Below, piece by piece: positions 10,402-18,988 of a stretch of 64,000 bases of DNA; position 1 is the stretch's first letter; each line of letters starts with the position of its first letter. The notes under the pieces are model-generated. The model worked only from the letters and a program-made list of their open reading frames with translations, did not search any database and was not told where the DNA came from. The stretch comes from JBJXHC01 sp046160825 (GTDB lineage Bacteria; Bacteroidota; Ignavibacteria; UBA10030; UBA6906): the NCBI GenBank assembly GCA_046160825.1, contig JBJXHC010000106.1:15247-79246 (forward strand), given 5' to 3'. The position numbers and the translations under genes were made by a program.

Positions 10402-11299
10402 ACTTCAACTTCGCTACCGGCACCTGCACAACCCTGTCTCCCAGTGGTACACTCTGCATTCCCATCTGCGCATCAACGTGTTTGTTAAACGAGTTCGCCG
10501 TCAAAGCTGCATCCACAGCGCTGACGATATGGTTGACGACTGCAATGGTTACCATCGTGCTTGCGGTGCTGTAGTAATCGTTAGCCTTGCCGCGTTCGCG
10601 TGAGTACCACAAAAATTGAGCATCCGGAGTTGCATCAAGATAGGCGGAGATGGCCTGATACGTTCCGAGTTCCGGACGCGCCTGATCCCAACCATGATAG
10701 AACTGCTGGTACTTGCCGATCAATTCAAAATACTGCTGCGCCCCGTACGCTGGCAGCGTATGGGAATACCATTCGCCGAGTGCCCGCTCGAATTCATTCA
10801 ACCGTGTCCAACTAATTGAACCATCAGGAAGAAACATATTACTGTACTGGTCTCTCTCGCTTTGTGTCATCCCTGGCTTGATGTTTGTCCAATTGTCAAA
10901 AGTCCATTGAGCATAATTTCTGACGTCCCAGTGCTGGTTCGCGTAATCCTGAAACACATCAGTCTGACGATCACCACGCTTGTCGTATGAGTAGGCAATG
11001 GACCACACCGCAACTTCAACGGCAAGAAATGCCGCGGCCTTCCAATAACTCTCTGCATAGAACTCTCCAGCACCCGGCACAACGAGGGAAAGTCCGCCTG
11101 CAAGCCACGCGTTCTTCCGAGAGTGCTCAGTGAGGGGTGCATCTTGTGTGCTGACACGCGGACCAGAGGCAAGATCGTACTGACCAAAGAAATCAACGCG
11201 CAAATTTCCTGTGAGGTGTTTCGCCTGGAGTGGTGTATCGTCGCCCCCATACGCAATGGCAACAGGAAGAAGCATCCCAAGAACAAGCCACGATTTCAT
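10391..11299 (-). CDS. DUF5683-like membrane protein, unknown function
   Basis: A 302-residue protein with an N-terminal signal sequence (MKSWLVLGMLLPVAIAYG) and two hydrophobic segments near residues 65-100 (AWLAGGLSLVVPGAGEFYA and AAAFLAVEVAVWSIAYSY), with a third near residue 240. The phrase PGAGEFYAESYWKAAAFL resembles the 'PGaGQ-Y-g-ywkAa' pattern of DUF5683 and related small membrane proteins of Bacteroidota. I chose the ATG at 11297-11299 over an upstream GTG at 11305 because AGGAGA stands about six bases before it. It follows the propeller/barrel chimera by 12 bases and appears to be the last gene of the porU-porV operon. Its function is unknown. Confidence 0.7.
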   Translation of the reverse strand: MKSWLVLGMLLPVAIAYGGDDTPLQAKHLTGNLRVDFFGQYDLASGPRVSTQDAPLTEHSRKNAWLAGGLSLVVPGAGEFYAESYWKAAAFLAVEVAVWSIAYSYDKRGDRQTDVFQDYANQHWDVRNYAQWTFDNWTNIKPGMTQSERDQYSNMFLPDGSISWTRLNEFERALGEWYSHTLPAYGAQQYFELIGKYQQFYHGWDQARPELGTYQAISAYLDATPDAQFLWYSRERGKANDYYSTASTMVTIAVVNHIVSAVDAALTANSFNKHVDAQMGMQSVPLGDRVVQVPVAKLKYTF

Positions 11300-11311
11300 A
11301 CCCACTCTCCT

Positions 11312-14300
11312 TTAATCAAAATCAAAGCCGAACAAGACGCCAAGGTAGAAACGCCACTCCTTGCCATAGGTCACTGTCTGGTTGCGACTTGCAATAAAGC
11401 GATCGAACTTATCAAACCCGTATGCTCCGCTGAAGAAAATGCGCGTCGGATATGCGTACCATGAAAAAGCCTCCAGCCGCAACTCCGCCCCGATGTCCGT
11501 CTTGAATTGCCGCAGGTTCGGCGACTTGCCTGTCCAGGCATTCCCGATGTCCGCGAACACTGACGCATACAATTTGTCAAAGTACAGATGCAACAGCCGG
11601 ACATCAATATTGTGAACGAGCGGGAAACGATACTCCAATCCGGCAACTGCCATCTCATTTCCACCAATAGCGTAGAATGGATATCCCCTCATGCCAAGCA
11701 AACCACCGGCATAAAAATCAAAAAAATCATCGACGGACTTCTCAAGAATCGATCCGCCGCGGAATGACGCGGTGATCGTATGGTCTTTGAAGAGCGCAGG
11801 AATGTGTTGCCTCCAGCGCAGCTCGGTCCGTGTGAAGTTGATGTACTTATACAACGGTATCAATCCGGTGCTACCAACTGTGTAATCCCCGTCTCCGTTG
11901 AACTTGTTGAGCTCGCGTCCGATGCGAAAAATGATCTTGCCACCCACGGGATTGATTTCACTTGTTCGGGTCGGTGCAATACCATTGATCGTAAACTTCA
12001 AAGATAAGTCATTGGCAACGAGATACAGGTCACTCGATCCTGGTATCAGTTGACCGCCGATAGGGTTATAAAATGCTTCGATGATCGAGGTGTACCGACT
12101 GTGAGCGAACCTGAACTCGACGTTACTGCCCTGCGAGAGAAACGGCTGCGTCATGACAAAATCGAATTCAAGCAGGTTGTACGATACTTCCACTGGTATC
12201 GTCGCTTCGGGCAGCTCAATAAAATTGTCGGTCGTACGCGTAACGTTGTATAATTCTGCAGCGATGACAGGTTCCAAACCGAGTTGAAAGAACAACGGTA
12301 CTCTTCCCCTGTAGGCAAATTGGAGGTACAAGTCACGCTCAAGGCGTTTGTTCAACGCAATGCTCGCAAACATGCCCAACTTGTCCAGGACATCCTGAGA
12401 GAACAAGTAGACTCCGGGCTTGATAGCATCAAGGGCATCGTCACTTGTATTGTAGTTGTCCACCCTCACGAATGGCACAATCGCGAGACTGGTGAAAACG
12501 TTCCGGTAAGGTCGTGCAGACAATGCCGGAAGTTGTGTGTCATCGTATGAACGAAGCCGGTTCCAATCGAACTGCTGGAGTTTGCCATTGGTGCCTGCGG
12601 GAGTGGACGATTCGCCCGAGGATTGTTGGTAACGATGATCCCCGGCTGCAACCGCCGAGGAGTCTTTGAGACGGACAATCTTATATCCGCTTGAAGTGTA
12701 CGATGCATAGACGATATCGCCGGAAGGACTCACGGTCGGCATGAATGCCCCGCCAAGCACATTGGTCAATTGTTCGATAACACCTGTGGCGATAACATAC
12801 CGATAGAGATTGAAAATACCGGTTCTGTCGGATGAGAAAACGATCTTGGAACCGTCCGCGGTGAAAGCACCCGACCGTGAATCATCCGAGCCGGTAACGA
12901 GGAATTGAATATCGGAACCATCGGGTTTCACCCACGCAAGATCACGGCCGTCTTTAATAGAATAATCGAACAAGATTCTATCTCCTGCCGGACTCCAGCG
13001 CGGGGAATACACCTGTTCTCCATTCAAATATGAGGTGACGAGACGATAGTCGCTTCCATCAATCTTCGTGATCGCAAGGTTCGAAGTACCATCAGCGGAA
13101 ACTGCGAATACCACGTGCGAGCCGTCCGGTGAAACAGCCGGACTCATCGCACGTTTTCCTTGCGTCAGTCTCGTTTCCTCTTCCTTGTCGATATCATATT
13201 CGTACAGATCGAAGAGTAACGACCAGAAGGGATTCTTACGGGACGATTTTCCATAAAATAATTTCTTTCCGTCGGGTGACCAACTGATCCCCGTACGGAC
13301 GCCCGCCTGCAAACGCTTCTCTTTCTGTGTCTCAACGTCATACACGTACAACGCTGATTGACCGAAGTAGTCGCCGCGCTTCGTGGTAAGATAGGCGATC
13401 TTCTTTCCGTCAGGCGAGTATGATGGATGGAGATTTGCGAAACCGGTGTGGAACGCCGCTTTGCAACACTCCAATGACACTCCTTGAGCCGGTCCAACCC
13501 CGTGTCGATGTCCGGAAGATGTTGGAGAGACCGTGGTACCACTTTCTGTTTCCTGTTCGCCCTCATCGTTGATGAGAGGGATGCGTTCACCTTCCCTGAT
13601 GTTGCTCCGAATCGAAGCAACGCGCTCGGCGTAGTCACGTTCCACCTCGACCCGCCATTCATTATACACTTCCGCCCCACTTTTTCCGAGGGCAAGCTCA
13701 ATCGCGTCATCGATTCTTGTGGCCTGGATGCGCGCGAGATTCCGGGAGATTTCGTTCAGCTTTTCATCACCATATTTCTTTGCGACGTAACTGACGAACG
13801 CAAACCCGGCATTATAAGAAGACTCATTGCCGAGGCTCGTCTTGCCAAACACGCCCATCTGTTCCCATGTAAGCATGTTGCTATCAAGTGCGTACGAACG
13901 GAGAATCATGTCGCGGTGTGAATCCCAGAAATCGTAGCGAAGTTCGCCGCGGTTGTACTGCGCAACACCTTCGGCAAACCAGACCGGGACGACGAAACCG
14001 GAAAGCGGATAGGATGCAATGATATTCGGAAAGCCGTACAACACGTCCGGCCTGCGCTCCGACTCATAGCCCAACCACTGAAGATAAATGCCGGGCATGG
14101 TGCGACCGAACTTCATCGTGGTTTGGATTTGCACGATGTGGGTAAACTCGTGCGTAACAACATTGCGCAGCCAGTTGTGCGTACCGCGCAGATCGAAATC
14201 CATGCTGGGCGCCCATATCTCCACCTTGTTGTCATAGAAATATGCGGCACCGTTCGAGATGTCCTCGAAGTCCTTGATGATGAAACTGACCTTCTGGTCC

Positions 14301-14539
14301 GGTTTGTGGTTGTAAAGCGAGGTGATCGGATCATAAATCTCCTCTGCTATCTTTGCCACTGCGCGAGCACTTCGCTCTGCACCGCCGTGAAAATGAATCT
14401 TGAAGTGCGCAGTCTCAATGGACTGCCATTCGAGTTCGGGATGGTAGAAATCGTCCTGGGAGAATACGGAAGAAGGCAAAAGGCAAAAAACGAAAAGGCA
14501 AGAAATAAAAAGAAGGGTGAAGCTTCTGAGCATGATCAT
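11312..14539 (-). CDS. MA-like metallopeptidase + TolB propeller + Omp85-type barrel chimera
   Basis: A 1075-residue secreted or outer-membrane protein. Residues 1-28 are a signal peptide ending near SVFSQ. Residues about 40-350 resemble the MA-like (gluzincin) peptidase domain: HEFTH at 130-134 supplies two zinc ligands and the catalytic Glu, and WFAEG with Glu190 fits the third ligand. Residues about 390-690 contain repeated PD40/TolB propeller blades (SPDGKKIAYL, SPDGKKLFYG, SPDGSHVVFAV, SPAGDRILFDY, TADGSKIVFSS). Residues about 720-1075 read as a 16-strand-type surface-antigen barrel (GLLGMRGYPFYAIGGNEM, then FADIGNAWTG). The ATG at 14539 overlaps the previous stop as ATGA, so it is coupled to the degenerate M6 gene. 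This domain order suggests a barrel-anchored surface or periplasm-facing peptidase; substrate unknown. Confidence 0.82.
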   Translation of the reverse strand: MIMLRSFTLLFISCLFVFCLLPSSVFSQDDFYHPELEWQSIETAHFKIHFHGGAERSARAVAKIAEEIYDPITSLYNHKPDQKVSFIIKDFEDISNGAAYFYDNKVEIWAPSMDFDLRGTHNWLRNVVTHEFTHIVQIQTTMKFGRTMPGIYLQWLGYESERRPDVLYGFPNIIASYPLSGFVVPVWFAEGVAQYNRGELRYDFWDSHRDMILRSYALDSNMLTWEQMGVFGKTSLGNESSYNAGFAFVSYVAKKYGDEKLNEISRNLARIQATRIDDAIELALGKSGAEVYNEWRVEVERDYAERVASIRSNIREGERIPLINDEGEQETESGTTVSPTSSGHRHGVGPAQGVSLECCKAAFHTGFANLHPSYSPDGKKIAYLTTKRGDYFGQSALYVYDVETQKEKRLQAGVRTGISWSPDGKKLFYGKSSRKNPFWSLLFDLYEYDIDKEEETRLTQGKRAMSPAVSPDGSHVVFAVSADGTSNLAITKIDGSDYRLVTSYLNGEQVYSPRWSPAGDRILFDYSIKDGRDLAWVKPDGSDIQFLVTGSDDSRSGAFTADGSKIVFSSDRTGIFNLYRYVIATGVIEQLTNVLGGAFMPTVSPSGDIVYASYTSSGYKIVRLKDSSAVAAGDHRYQQSSGESSTPAGTNGKLQQFDWNRLRSYDDTQLPALSARPYRNVFTSLAIVPFVRVDNYNTSDDALDAIKPGVYLFSQDVLDKLGMFASIALNKRLERDLYLQFAYRGRVPLFFQLGLEPVIAAELYNVTRTTDNFIELPEATIPVEVSYNLLEFDFVMTQPFLSQGSNVEFRFAHSRYTSIIEAFYNPIGGQLIPGSSDLYLVANDLSLKFTINGIAPTRTSEINPVGGKIIFRIGRELNKFNGDGDYTVGSTGLIPLYKYINFTRTELRWRQHIPALFKDHTITASFRGGSILEKSVDDFFDFYAGGLLGMRGYPFYAIGGNEMAVAGLEYRFPLVHNIDVRLLHLYFDKLYASVFADIGNAWTGKSPNLRQFKTDIGAELRLEAFSWYAYPTRIFFSGAYGFDKFDRFIASRNQTVTYGKEWRFYLGVLFGFDFD

Positions 14540-17500
14540 TTCACGATCGCCATTTTTACAACAGCGACTCCGTTTCCACCGGCACCGTTTGCCTCGATAC
14601 GCGCGAAGTAGACTCCGCTTTGCACCTCCCCTACAATCCATGCCACTTCATTATCGACGCCACCGATGCCAGGACCGGAAAATTCCGTTACCATATCTCC
14701 TGCAAGATCAAATATTTTAATGTTGACCGATGCGTCGTCTTTCACAAAATAGCGGATAAATGTCCGGCCGTCGTACACCGGATTGGGCCAGTTATATGCG
14801 CGGTTCTCCGGGAAGAAGCTGTTACTCAAGGGTGTACCGGAAAGTGTTTCAACCGCCAGCCCGGAATGTTGCGCGTCTTTCTGATATTGTGGCCATGGAC
14901 GAACTTTTGCCGCTTCGTAGGGTACACGCGTTGAACCGGTTGTCCATGCCATAAGGGAACCGGTCTCCGAAGATGCAACGGCAAGGCCAATCTCCACGTT
15001 GCTCAACGAACCGCCCGGTACATCGAACACGGCCAGCGAGTGCTTTCCCGTTCCGGACTGCAGAGGGAATCCCGGAGCCATCCGACCGGTTTTATCGTAC
15101 GCGACCACCAATCCGTCCTGTGTCACTGCAATAACCTCCACACTCTCATCACCATCAACATCAGCAACAATCGGATACGAAGTGATATGTTCTGTCGATG
15201 GAACGCTGATGGGAAAATGGTCCAGAGATGCACCTGCATAGTTGTATACATGAATGCGGTTTGCGCTGAACACAATGATGTCACGCAGCCCGTCGCCATC
15301 CACGTCGGCAAGCGCGGGAGACGTCAGAATGCTGTCGCCGGTATACACTGGAAACCCGGGCATGGTTTGAAGCTGATCGTCGAGGAGAAGGATCGACCCT
15401 TCCAAACCGGCCACGACGCTTCGCAGCCGGGTTGTCGGTCCGACAATCCCCACTGCTGCGGGTCCCGCAGGAGAAAACGCGAGGTTCCTCCCCACTACGA
15501 CCGATGTCGCCCCCTCATCTGTCACCCCAATGGCACCATTCGAAGCCGCAAAGATAAAAGAATTTGCTCCGGTGTTCCGGGTGACGCCGACCGACGCATC
15601 GCCGGTCACCTGGAGCGCCACCGCATTCGTGAGAGTATACGCATGCAACAATCCGCCTGTCCCGCCGATTCCGATGAGATCGTCGGCTGGAACAGGTGAA
15701 CCCGCAACAAACCCGCTGACGGCAGTGGCGAAGATCAGATCCGCGAGGCTGTCCGCATTGGTATCGGTAAGTCTGAAACCAAGAACGGAGCCTGAGACAT
15801 CGTTCTGGCCGATTGTGATTACAGGACTTCCAGTGCCATCGAAATCCTTGATTGCCGGCGCACCAACGAAACGCGATGAAAGTTGATTTGAAACTGCAAA
15901 GAGCCCGTTCGCCGCCATATCTGTAAAGGCTGGCGTACCAATCACGGTCCACCCGTAGAGTTTTGAAAATCCGGGGAATGGCAAGGCACCGTTACCCAAA
16001 ACGCTTGGGGCCTGAAGCGCCTCGCCGGATGTAGCAATAACAAGATCCGGTGAACCATCTGCATTGACTTCTTCGACTGATAAGGATGGAAATGTAAGTC
16101 GTTCTTGTACTCTCTTGGGAAAATCCAGCAACGGTTTTATGTTCTCATCACCCACGCGAACAGTCGCCGTCATCTGCGGTCCGCGCGCGCTGAAATTACT
16201 GATGGTAACATGACTGTTCCCACCGCTATTGCTCATGCTGTTGGGATATGATGTCTGTGTAAACTCGTTTCTGAATACCGGTGCGGGATTTCCCGCGAAC
16301 CAGAAGTCGAGTGGTGTTCCATCCTCGCTGCCCGACCCCGGAGTGAGAAATCCATATTCCTGACCGATGTCTTGCGAGCCGTCTGCTTCTTCCACATCGA
16401 CTCCGCGCCGCGCCGGGTTGGAGTTGATACCATTACCGGCAAGCCCTTCGGCGATAATTGCCTCGTCGATATGCCAGACGAGCACGCCACCATCGAAGAA
16501 TTCGCCGGTAGAAGTTACGCCACCGGGTACACTCCAATCAAGGTCTTCCACGTCTGTAATAACGCCACTAAGCGCCGAGATGCTGGACGAACTGAAACCG
16601 GAGGTATCCTTGCCGAATGTCCGCGTGGTTGTCACACCATTGAAGACCGATGTCACTGTTTGACCATTGCCTAGAGGATCGCGGTTGCGATTCTCAATGA
16701 GATAGTATTCCTGCGCCGAGATCGGAACCCTGTACACTGTGTCTGAAAGTGCGACGGCAGGAAGAGTGATTGGGTGTTCGCCAGCCTCAAGTGTGATTGG
16801 CTCGATCCATCCCAACCAATATTTTTCCCACGCAGAAGGCTCCGGTGGAAACACGCCAAAGAAACTGAAGATCGCTTGTCCATCCATCAATCCAAACCGT
16901 CCGATGCCGGAGCGACCGGTATTCGTATCGAACAAATCCGGCAGGCCGAGGTGGTTGCCCACGGATGCGCAGAGCAATCCGTTGATACCCAGTTCGAGCA
17001 AGACATCGCCGGTGAGACCGGGAAGAACACGGCTCGATGTTTCCGGGATGATCAGGGAATTGGTGATGCGATAAGCGCCGCCATTCACAGGAATGCCGTC
17101 GTATGTTTGGCCGAAGAACGACCGGAAAGCGTTCAAACCGAGATACAGTGAAGGAATGTCAAATGGCGTCGGATCGTACCCGAGGATCGAAACAAGATCA
17201 ATATCTCTTCCGACACCTGCATGGAAGACGATAAAGCAATCGTAAGCGGAAAAGTCTGCAACCAATCCCAGAGAATCCACTGCCCGCCAGGAATCCACAG
17301 CGAGGTTGCCGATGGTGGTATTAGGCCCGTTGCGCGGAGGACTGTATGACTCCATCGTCCGGCCAAGTGTAATCACCTGGCTGACCACTGTTGCCTGAAC
17401 GATCTGCTTTCCCTTCGAGGCCTTCCGATAGTAATTCTCGACGAACGTGAGATGGTCCCGGAAGTACTGCTGGTTCCGCGGAGGCGCATCAATAATCGGG

Positions 17501-17730
17501 TCGGCGCTTGCACTCAGATCAAACCTGCCGTTCCCCGAAGTGCGTGCGTCGGTATCTTCCTGGAATTGTATCATCGCAGCAAGAACACGGAGTGTTTCGG
17601 GAAATGCAATAAAAGTATGGGGTGCCGAAAAAGCATCATCCCGTGAGAGCATCACGGGATGACTCATTTGCTGCCCAACGACAGAACCATATACAAGAAC
17701 AAACAGGAGGGAATATTTCGCCAGCGTCAT
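14536..17730 (-). CDS. M6-type peptidase homologue with degenerate active site, T9SS tail
   Basis: A 1064-residue protein with a signal peptide (MTLAKYSLLFVLVYGSVVGQ). Residues about 40-400 follow the M6 (immune inhibitor A) metallopeptidase layout, including GLPDLFD and GRFGLMDG, but where the family has HEFGHxLGLPDL this protein reads ASVGNHLGLPDL (255-266): both zinc His and the catalytic Glu are gone. Residues about 560-940 hold FG-GAP/VCBS-like propeller repeats (LADVDGDGLRDIIVFS, VADVDGDESVEVIAVT). The last about 85 residues are a T9SS type A sorting domain (NWPNPVYDGRTFIRYFV ... GVYFARIEANG). It is therefore probably a surface-exported non-enzymatic protein. It follows porV by 31 bases and overlaps the next gene by four. 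The start is set by the signal peptide; a longer frame exists. Confidence 0.85.
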   Translation of the reverse strand: MTLAKYSLLFVLVYGSVVGQQMSHPVMLSRDDAFSAPHTFIAFPETLRVLAAMIQFQEDTDARTSGNGRFDLSASADPIIDAPPRNQQYFRDHLTFVENYYRKASKGKQIVQATVVSQVITLGRTMESYSPPRNGPNTTIGNLAVDSWRAVDSLGLVADFSAYDCFIVFHAGVGRDIDLVSILGYDPTPFDIPSLYLGLNAFRSFFGQTYDGIPVNGGAYRITNSLIIPETSSRVLPGLTGDVLLELGINGLLCASVGNHLGLPDLFDTNTGRSGIGRFGLMDGQAIFSFFGVFPPEPSAWEKYWLGWIEPITLEAGEHPITLPAVALSDTVYRVPISAQEYYLIENRNRDPLGNGQTVTSVFNGVTTTRTFGKDTSGFSSSSISALSGVITDVEDLDWSVPGGVTSTGEFFDGGVLVWHIDEAIIAEGLAGNGINSNPARRGVDVEEADGSQDIGQEYGFLTPGSGSEDGTPLDFWFAGNPAPVFRNEFTQTSYPNSMSNSGGNSHVTISNFSARGPQMTATVRVGDENIKPLLDFPKRVQERLTFPSLSVEEVNADGSPDLVIATSGEALQAPSVLGNGALPFPGFSKLYGWTVIGTPAFTDMAANGLFAVSNQLSSRFVGAPAIKDFDGTGSPVITIGQNDVSGSVLGFRLTDTNADSLADLIFATAVSGFVAGSPVPADDLIGIGGTGGLLHAYTLTNAVALQVTGDASVGVTRNTGANSFIFAASNGAIGVTDEGATSVVVGRNLAFSPAGPAAVGIVGPTTRLRSVVAGLEGSILLLDDQLQTMPGFPVYTGDSILTSPALADVDGDGLRDIIVFSANRIHVYNYAGASLDHFPISVPSTEHITSYPIVADVDGDESVEVIAVTQDGLVVAYDKTGRMAPGFPLQSGTGKHSLAVFDVPGGSLSNVEIGLAVASSETGSLMAWTTGSTRVPYEAAKVRPWPQYQKDAQHSGLAVETLSGTPLSNSFFPENRAYNWPNPVYDGRTFIRYFVKDDASVNIKIFDLAGDMVTEFSGPGIGGVDNEVAWIVGEVQSGVYFARIEANGAGGNGVAVVKMAIVK

Positions 17731-17761
17731 AACACCATGGGTTCGTCGGGAGTATTGTGAA

Positions 17762-18895
17762 TTAGTCCGGGATAGCCGTTGTCTCGGCAGCACCCCATCC
17801 GATCAACAGGGAGAAACGGATTGTGTCGGACAGCGGGTGATTCTCTTCCGCCGAAATGTAGCTGAAGTCAAATCCATAAATATCATAACGAATACCCGCA
17901 CCGAACGTGAGGAATTTTCTGTTGCCGAATGACGGATCCTCATAGAAATACCCGACGCGCAGTGCAATGAGCCGCGGAGCGCCATACCAGTATTCGAGTC
18001 CGGTGGAGATATTCACTTTCCGCAGACCGCTTCCATCTCCCCACGCCGAGAAGATCGCCTTATAGAAATCATCGGCTCTTCCATCGCTGTAGCGACGAAC
18101 AAGCAAGCGACTGAAGTCGAGTGTGTATTGGATCGAGTTGAATTCGTCCTCAACAAGTTTGTAGCCGAAACCGATGCGAATGTTTGTGGGAAGCGGATCC
18201 GCCTGGTCGGCGTCTATGTACGTTACCTTCGGTCCAAGATTGGACAGGTTGAACCCTGCAGTGAAACGGTTGCCGATATCACCGAGCAACGGTACCTCCA
18301 ACGATGTTGGCTTGTACATTGCAGCAATGTCCACACTGACTGTTGTGGCTTTTCCAGTTCCCTGTTCCTGCTCTGTACCAATCGGAGAAAGGGCGCTATG
18401 AATCAAACGAAGATTCAAGCCAAGCCCGAGATCGTCGAACGCCTTCGTCGCGTAACCGGCAGTGAAGGCGAACTCGTAGGCCTTGAACTCTCCCACCGGA
18501 TCGGGTCCGTCCGAGTTGGTCACAACGAATTTCCCGAGGTTCAGGTACGTCACACTCACGCCGACGACGCCACCAATGTCCTCCTCAAGGTTGATACGGT
18601 AATTCAAGTAATCGTAGAACAAATCCGATTGCTGGAATTGAGGAAGCCAGTTCGCGTGGGTGATACTGATCTCCTGACCATCCAAAAAGGCGAGAGCCCC
18701 TGGATTCCAGAAAATCGCCGACGCATCATCCACAGAGCCGGTGCCGGATTCTCCGATACCGCTGGCACGCGAGTTCGGCGCAATCAGAAGAAACGGTACC
18801 GCCGATTCACCCTGTGCAACTGTCGTTGATGGGAGTACGAGTGAAAGCACTGCTATGGTAATCAACGCAATGCTCATGATTTTTGTTTGTTTCAT
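17762..18895 (-). CDS. porV: PorV (LptO), T9SS outer-membrane shuttle barrel
   Basis: A 377-residue outer-membrane protein of the FadL-like PorV/PorQ family. PorV binds cargo leaving the SprA channel and delivers it to the PorU attachment complex. Signal peptide MKQTKIMSIALITIAVLSL ... VAQ at about 1-28, then the family signature FLLIAPNSRASGIGESGTG and DDASAIFWNPGALAF. The rest is amphipathic strands ending in an aromatic C-terminal strand (IRFSLLIGWG). It lies 93 bases downstream of porU and 31 bases upstream of the M6-like gene, all on the minus strand. The pairing with porU supports PorV rather than PorQ. Confidence 0.93.
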   Translation of the reverse strand: MKQTKIMSIALITIAVLSLVLPSTTVAQGESAVPFLLIAPNSRASGIGESGTGSVDDASAIFWNPGALAFLDGQEISITHANWLPQFQQSDLFYDYLNYRINLEEDIGGVVGVSVTYLNLGKFVVTNSDGPDPVGEFKAYEFAFTAGYATKAFDDLGLGLNLRLIHSALSPIGTEQEQGTGKATTVSVDIAAMYKPTSLEVPLLGDIGNRFTAGFNLSNLGPKVTYIDADQADPLPTNIRIGFGYKLVEDEFNSIQYTLDFSRLLVRRYSDGRADDFYKAIFSAWGDGSGLRKVNISTGLEYWYGAPRLIALRVGYFYEDPSFGNRKFLTFGAGIRYDIYGFDFSYISAEENHPLSDTIRFSLLIGWGAAETTAIPD

Positions 18896-18988
18896 GGTGC
18901 AACCTCCTGCTTGTCCTTTGTTAAAGTATGACCTTTCTACTTCCTTTTCAATCCTGTAATTCGTGCAATTGACATGCCGAAGGAATTC

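Noticed and set aside
14123..14611. Plus-strand open frame over the chimera's N-terminus
   Set aside because: It is antisense to the HEFTH peptidase region and not independently supported.
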